The position numbers and the translations under genes were made by a program. Of a stretch of 64,000 nucleotides of DNA, positions 57,957 to 64,000 are shown one piece after another. Within the stretch, counting starts at the first letter, position 1. Every line of letters starts with the position of its first letter. The stretch comes from Mesocentrotus franciscanus. Taxonomy: Eukaryota > Echinodermata > Echinoidea > Camarodonta > Strongylocentrotidae. The stretch covers positions 138,719 to 202,718 of the forward strand of contig CP137668.1 in assembly GCA_037976565.1 (NCBI GenBank), written 5' to 3'. Below the pieces are notes generated by a model, which was not told the DNA's origin, searched no databases, and saw nothing but the letters and a program-made list of their open reading frames with translations.

Positions 57957-58589
57957 GTAAGTCCCTCCTCTCTCACTCTCAACCAGCCTCAAATAGTCAT
58001 TATGATATATCACATATCAAGAATCTTGCAACTTGATTGGTCAAAAGTGCATAGAGACATGCAATTATGCCTGTGTGTTATGAGCTATACAAACATGTTT
58101 GATTATTGTTTTTGTTAATGAGGTCACATGACAAAAAGATATAGTACCTATCCAAATGACGCTGCAGTGGAAATATTGAGAAGCCACTCCTTGTCAAGGC
58201 TAAGTTTTTTTTATTTTATTGATTGCACATGGACATAGTCTGAAATCCATTGACCAAGGTATTTTGCGAATATGTTAATTCTGTGTGTAACTAGTTTAAT
58301 ATTTGCAATACAGCAGTACAAGCCATCTAACAATACTATGTCACCAATTGCATTATTTATTTCCAAAATTATTTCTGATATAAAACTAATCAAGTTACGT
58401 AGTTGGGACTGAATATTTCCACCCAAAAGCATTTTATGTTCAATGGTAGGATGGTAGATGAAATGAGAAAGCTATGAAAATGGCCTAAGAAATGATCTTA
58501 TGTTTAAGCATAAAGCATAGAAAGTAGTGCTGTTATTTTGATCTCAGTAATAATTGTGAAAGATGTACATAGTTCAGGTCTAATCCTTA

Positions 58590-58665
58590 GATCACACATT
58601 CTGTTTCTTTTATTTATTTAAGAAAATATTATGTGCAATAAATGTTGAATGGAATTGAATTGATC
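58590..58665 (+). repeat. Possible LINE 3' end, (GAATT)n
   Basis: GCAATAAATGTTGAATGGAATTGAATTG resembles a polyadenylation signal plus GAATT tail, like the minus-strand remnant at 6722. Confidence 0.3.
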
Positions 58666-59797
58666 TTGACTGATTTCATTTGGGGGCTATAGTTCTATTT
58701 TAGGATAAAGTCTGCCCTATCACCTTTTTCGGCAAATGTCTTGTTGTAAGAGTCCCAAAAATAGGAGTAACTTGGAAAGATACTTTTACTCCTGCAGTAT
58801 AGTTTGACAAGGCATGGCTTTGCTTTGAAAATAGTCAATATTTATGAATTCATCACTATTTACATATTGTTACTGGAGTACATTTCATTTTCAATCCCCC
58901 TAGTCCCAATCATAACAATCTGTGTTTGTGAATGCCATGCACAGGGCATTTCCTACATACTCCTTACAACAAAAGTGGTTTTAACCCAGCAATGCACTGC
59001 AGGAAGTAAAGACACATATTGACCTTGCAAAGAGTAGCTGCATAGTGTAAGTGATCCTGTTTGACCTTTGACCTAGCTCCCATTCTCTGTCTTGGGGGGG
59101 GTACATGTATGATCGGTGTTGAGATGAGGTTGGTGTGGGGGAGGCTAGTGAAATATAGGTACATGTATATGAGTGTTGAAACAAGGGCAAGGTAGTTTGA
59201 TATTGGATGTTTAGACAAGGGTACCGGTATATTTCATTTTGGCATCAGCTTGTATTGTAAAAATTTGCATTTTCTGATTTTTTTTTCAAGGGTAGGCAAT
59301 ACTTGAGGGGACTGCAAATCATACTTACTGGTAGTTAACATAAAAAAATGAGAGGAGATAAGCCACGATCTATTTCAATGCATAATAATTTAACCGAGGG
59401 AAGCCTCATCACTCGACATCAGTATTAATTTTGTTCTCCCTGAGGGCCCTGCAATCATATTATTGTTCATTACTTCATTTCATTATTTAATGGAAAGATT
59501 TGTACAAGACAGTAACATTATCATGAGGGTAACATTATGTTCACACGTACAGGACAGTGATTTAGAAAAGCATCAGATTTATTTTTTTAAAGTAATTTGT
59601 ATGTTGGGTCCCCAAAGTGGTAGAATTTTTTATCTTATTCAGACTATTTTCAGAGGGGGCTTAGTACAAATCTCAAGAGCATTTCTTTGAGATAGCTTAG
59701 TGAAATGCAGCGGTATGTAAAACCACAGATTTTTAACAAAGACCTACATGTAGTTTGCCCAATTCAGCTAAAACTTACGTTCACCAAGCCAGGCATA

Positions 59798-60045
59798 AAT
59801 AATAAAAAAATAATAATAAGGTTTTATTTACCCAGGGTAGCCACTTCAGTTATGAAACTGCTCTTCCAGCGGGCCCTGCATAACATAATATGTTACTATT
59901 ACCCTTCTCCAATCTAATATGCTGAGCGCCTAGCTAGAAGGCAGAAGGTCCCATTGTTCAAAGTCTTTGGTATGACTCGGCCGGGGATCGAACCCACGAC
60001 CTCCCGTTCATGAGGCGGGCGCTCTAACCATTGAGCCACCATGCA
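59798..60045 (-). repeat. tRNA-Met-like SINE, copy 3
   Basis: On the minus strand the A box TGGCTCAATGG (60038-60028), an anticodon-arm-like CCCGCCTCATGAACGGG with CAT at the anticodon place, and the B box GGGTTCGATCCCC (59995-59983) are clear. The acceptor stem does not pair, and a SINE body follows (GGCTACCCTGGGTAAATAAA, then an ATT-rich tail to 59798). Confidence 0.85.
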
Positions 60046-60774
60046 TGTTAAAGATCATGTACAGTTTTGGTAGGGAAAATGTGAATTGGACAGAAACATG
60101 TTAAATATACACTGTAGTCTTATGTTATTCTCCTTGTATTTGATAAACCATATTTGTGTAAGATCATGTAGTATGCTATTCAAAGTCTTCATGATTTCTC
60201 ATGAATTGTAGTGAAAATATCTGTAATGTGAGATAGTAGATAACCTCTATAAACTCCCCAATGCTAATACCCTTCCACCATATATCTCCCATCAAATTAA
60301 TCTCAGCGCTTCACTTAGTCTTAGAGACAGCGTGTGTATAGACTGTAACAAATACACACAGTCCTCAAAGGTTTCTCAAACATTCGCTGTTAGAATTTAT
60401 GTTCCTGTATGGTATTTAGATTATTTCACAGTCGCTTATTGGTTTAATATTTCTCTTGAGGAGGAAAAGATTTCACAGCAGCTTAGTATTGCTAGCATCT
60501 TTCAATTTATCTTCTAAAATCAAAGATCTTGGACAAAAAAATTGTTGATGGTTTTACCAAAACTGTACATGTACCTAACCTTTTATTCAGAGACTGGTGT
60601 ATGCCTTGCCCTGTTCACCCTTAACCATATCAAATAGAGGAACGATAAAATCAGATGTATTCTTAATAAAGCTGCAGTTTTATGTGCCATTAGTCCTAAA
60701 ACTACTGCAGTAGGCTTCTTTTGAACAATAGTCAGGACCAGGCTTGCCATATTACCCCTGGATGGTGTGATTTC

Positions 60775-60815
60775 AATGGTCAAGCGATCGGTCAAGCGAT
60801 CGGTCAAGCGAATAG
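60775..60815. repeat. Short tandem repeat GGTCAAGCGATC
   Basis: Two and a half copies of a 12-bp unit. Confidence 0.8.
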
Positions 60816-61163
60816 TCAATAAGTTATGCATAAATTACATGAAAAGGTCTCTCCAAACCTACCAACCTGATATTACCCACCTTTATCATACTGTACATAC
60901 ATGTATCTCAGTTTGTAATATTTTGTGTGGGTGTAGAAACTAAGCCCAATGATGTCATCTTATATTCCAAAAGAGAAAGTCTTAATTTGCACCTTTAGGA
61001 CATGTAGCCTGGGAGGATTACCGAACCGAGGCAGACATAATGTAGAGTGTGAACTAGTTTATCATGCATGGGTCCTTCAAGCCTCGTGTCATCTCCACTC
61101 TATAACACCAAGTTGATTCATGTAGAAAAATATATAGCCACTCAGAAACACACAGATATACTG

Positions 61164-61481
61164 CTTAAAGATAAAGTGTACTGCAAGGTTCTGGAATCAT
61201 CAAAATGATAAGAAATTTGGCCCAGTCTTGGTAAAGTTACAAGCACTGTACACAAAAAGATGTATATGGGACTATGCGACACATGCGCGTGCGTGCGCGA
61301 TATCTATTTGGTCCAAATAGATATAATAATTTACCAAATATATCAATTAATAGGCGGTTTCCTGGCAAAATTTGTATCATCACGTATTAGTTAAAACATA
61401 TTCTTTCACATGATTGGTAATGAGAGCTTCCATTTCATTTTTTGAGAGGGGGGCATTTCCAAAACTGGTCTATACCTTTAA
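61164..61481 (-). mobile_element. MITE family A, copy 6 (internally deleted)
   Basis: It has the same ends as copy 5, but about 75 bp are missing directly after the TTAAAGATAAAG terminus; the interior from GTGTACTGCAAGGTTCTGG to the right end is complete. An extra GCGACACATGCGCGTGCGTGCGCG lies at the site that is GCGATATC in copy 5. Confidence 0.88.
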
Positions 61482-63106
61482 ACTTTAAATATCTGGATCA
61501 TGATATTGCTAAGATTCATGTTAAACCAAATTATTGTTTATTGTAGATAGAGCAGCATCTTTCATAGGAGTCTTTGGAGACATTCTTTCATTGGCTAAGA
61601 GAAGTCAGAGCAATGAACTTTTGGAAGAATAAATGAATAAACTTTGGAGATTTTTCCAATATGAATTCAATAATTGAGTGTATGCATGTATGAACACCCC
61701 TCAGGCTCCATGGATGTAATTGAAGTGTATATCTGAACATGACAAGAGAAATAGGATTGAGTGATGTGAAGTAACAATTCAAGTAAGCAAGGGAGCTATG
61801 TCTGGTAACTCCTTGAAAAAGCCAATTGAGATTCATGAATAGCAAATTGTGCATGATATACTTTAACACGTAATCTCATGAATAGTAGAAGATGAAACTA
61901 TGGGACTCTTGATAGGAAAATATGGATGGGAAGAAAGTGATAGACAGAGTGGTGAACATATGAATTCATGATATGAGAAAGAATTAAATAAGTAGATGTC
62001 TTATCTTGCTGTTTCCTCTTTTGGCATCACTTTATTGTCCCCTTTTTCTGTATTCTTCCATTGTTCCTTCTTCCAATCGCTTTCATTCTTTTATTTATAT
62101 AGTTTCTTAATTGCTCCTTTATTTTCACTGCTTCTGTCTTCTGTCATATTCTCTTTGGAGGGGGAGTATTTTTCCTCTTCTCCAAGTTTTGTTCAATATA
62201 TATCTACTTGGATTGTTTCAATCCCCTCCCCCTCTTAGGCTTTAGGTTATATTTTGAAGAAAAGAGGAAAAACACATTTTGGGGAAAGTGAAGAAAGCAG
62301 GCAATGACTCATGCAGCTAGGTGATATTGGTTGCCTAATTTGTGTGTAGGAAAGACAATTTAGAGTCAGGAAGAAAATTCATTTTGAATAGTGAGCAGTG
62401 ACGAGTCATCCTAATGGATAATACATGATGAATGATCTCATAACCTACCTCTACACATAGCCAATATTCAAATTTCTTTTGCTGTAGCCCATATCAGCAA
62501 TGAAGCAAGCAGTGTTAGGTTCACAAATTTCTATACAGTCTTGCTTTTTGGGTACATGTAAGGTACCTCTTTATTTCTTCTTTTAATTGTTTTTTACAAA
62601 TATTTGTTTTGTTTGTGATACAATTTTCTTTTAAAGATGAAGTATTTTTGGTTATATTTACCAAAAAGTAGATGCACTCATTAACAAAAAAACCTTATCA
62701 CAATCATGAGAGAAATAAGGTGGTATGGATGTGTGTATAACCATTAACCAGTTACTTTTAATCACTATTTGGCCATTCATATGCCCAATCTTGATGAACA
62801 AAGTTCCATTGCTTGTCTTATATTATGTAGGTCCAAAGATATAACTTAATCCCACTGTTACCCTGCATTATACATGTTGTTGTTTGTTTTGGAAGCAGCA
62901 ATAATGATTGTTATCAATGTTTAGGTCAATTGGATTTGTATGCAATGTAATTACATCATCATTGTTGTAGTGAGCTTAATGATATGTATGTTATGGTAAT
63001 TTGAGTCATTTTCTGGCAGTTCCAACAGGTTAGGTGTGCATCGATTGTCTGAGCCTGAGGCTCATTTTAAATCAGTGGGAAGGAAAATTCCTTCTTAATA
63101 CCTTAA

Positions 63107-63453
63107 TAGGTATTTCTTCATCAGCTCGAGATTGCCAAATAGCCTGCTATTTCTGATTTGGGAAATAAGCCCCGAAGTTACAAATCGCGTCTTCATCAGC
63201 TTGAAACTCGAGCTCGAGATATTTTGCTCAGCGTTCGCGCATTGTGCGAGTCTTCGGGCTGGTGAAGACGCACTGGACAAAGAGCGGGATATTTTGCAAA
63301 CTAGCCCAAGATATCTTGGGATGATTATCGCCAAATATCCTACTAATTGCAACTGCAGGCTGATGAAGACGCAAATTAGCTGGATAATTTGCGATCGGGA
63401 TAGTTAAAATAGCGGGTTTTTTGGCAATCTCAAGCTGATGAAGACAGGCCTAT
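63107..63453 (+). mobile_element. MITE family B, copy 2
   Basis: It runs from TAGGTATTTCTTCATCAGCTC to AGCTGATGAAGACAGGCCTA, with four internal TCTTCATCAG/CTGATGAAGA motifs. It lies 215 bp from copy 3 in opposite orientation. Confidence 0.85.
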
Positions 63454-63667
63454 TTTAGCTAATTCTCGATTGAATTTGAGTCTGAAAACTAGATTAGGAT
63501 CACAGGTTGTGAGTATGACAAAACCATGAAAGTTATAATTTTTACACCCTAGGCCATTTTAGTCAATTTGCAGTGATACCTGTGTCTCTGTCCTAGAGGT
63601 TTTATGGCAGCATGTCACATACTGGGTTATGTGTATCTCCGCTTTCTATTGCTCTCCCTCCATCGAT

Positions 63668-64000
63668 AGGCCTGTCCTCATCAGCTCGAGATTGCCAAAT
63701 AACCCGCTATTTTAACTATCCCGATCGCAAATTATCCAGCTAATTTGCGTCTTCATCAGCCCGCAGTTGCAATTAGCGGGATATTTGGTTGAGATAGTCA
63801 TCCCAAGATATCTTGTACTAGTTTGCAAACTATCCTGCTATTTGGCAAAATATCCCATTATTTGTCCGGTGCGTCTTCACCAGCCCGAAGACTCGCACTA
63901 TGCGCGAACGCTGAGCAAAAAATCTCGAGCTAATTTCTCAAGCTCGAGATTCATGAAACTCGATCTGATGAAGATGAGATTTGTAACTTAGGCTTATTTC
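63668..64000 (-). mobile_element. MITE family B, copy 3 (cut by the window end)
   Basis: It starts AGGCCTGTCCTCATCAGCTC and reads as the reverse complement of copy 2 (TTTAACTATCCCGATCGC, then GCGTCTTCATCAGCC, CAAGATATCTTG and ACTCGCAC(T/A)(A/T)TGCGCGAACG). Confidence 0.85.

Larger units (their letters stand above)
57957..64000 (+). other. EXT1 intron 3 (continues beyond the window)
   Basis: It starts with GTAAGT. I looked for the next exon (expected to code for a QDR..FKHISRN / NKHPGGLF-like segment) and did not find it. The intron holds a SINE, a family A MITE and two family B MITEs; 58.2-59.7 and 61.5-63.1 kb show nothing else. Confidence 0.85.

Noticed and set aside
59960..60045. tRNA-Met gene (CAT anticodon)
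   Set aside because: The A and B boxes and anticodon arm are present, but the acceptor stem does not pair and a SINE body with tail follows.
60332..60517. 61-codon plus-strand frame that looks protein-like
   Set aside because: No family motif, splice signals or LINE motif could be matched; left unannotated.
61541..61600. Candidate EXT1 exon 4 after TATTGTAG
   Set aside because: The frame meets a stop after six codons and does not match the expected exostosin segment.

Overview
The window looks like animal nuclear DNA and is gene-poor. It is AT-rich, has spliced genes with GT-AG introns, and most of it is transposable-element debris. The two recognisable genes, the many short inverted-repeat elements, a CR1/Jockey-group LINE and the abundant word TACATGTA suggest an invertebrate deuterostome, most likely an echinoderm such as a sea urchin. 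The organism is an inference; the gene calls rest on the sequence.

Left part (1-13,500). A likely first coding exon of an unidentified gene lies on the minus strand at 45-158. A complete four-exon catechol-O-methyltransferase-like gene runs on the minus strand from 8717 to 5407 and encodes 271 residues, with S-adenosylmethionine (SAM) and metal/catalytic motifs visible. A MITE lies just past its stop codon and a 30-bp minisatellite sits in its last intron. From 9.3 to 13 kb there are a polypurine tract, a MITE, a non-autonomous hAT element with a clear 8-bp target duplication, a triplet-type microsatellite and a second hAT-like insertion inside a local duplication.

Middle and right (13,524-64,000). 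The plus strand carries the 5' half of EXT1, the heparan-sulfate co-polymerase exostosin-1. Coding exon 1 is 13524-14406, exon 2 is 57193-57394 and exon 3 is 57837-57956; the gene continues beyond the window. Exon 1 carries a one-base frameshift at about 14331 in an otherwise well-conserved frame. Exon 2 equals human exons 2 and 3 joined (202 nt). The first intron is 42.8 kb and is packed with mobile DNA: an antisense LINE with two ORFs (about 19.9-25.1 kb), copies of a ~400-bp MITE family (one broken by another MITE, one by a 1.85-kb foldback), three long foldbacks between 34.7 and 43.5 kb, several other MITEs, tRNA-derived SINEs, a 24-bp minisatellite, and two tandem arrays (54.1-56.1 kb) whose units carry perfect DR1-type AGGTCAAAGGTCA sites.

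The most useful points for follow-up are the EXT1 frameshift and exon fusion, the DR1 arrays, the foldbacks inside a transcribed intron, the nested insertions that can be proved from empty paralogous sites, and a terminal-inverted-repeat element that has picked up a reverse-transcriptase fragment. I did not find a clearly new multi-gene system.
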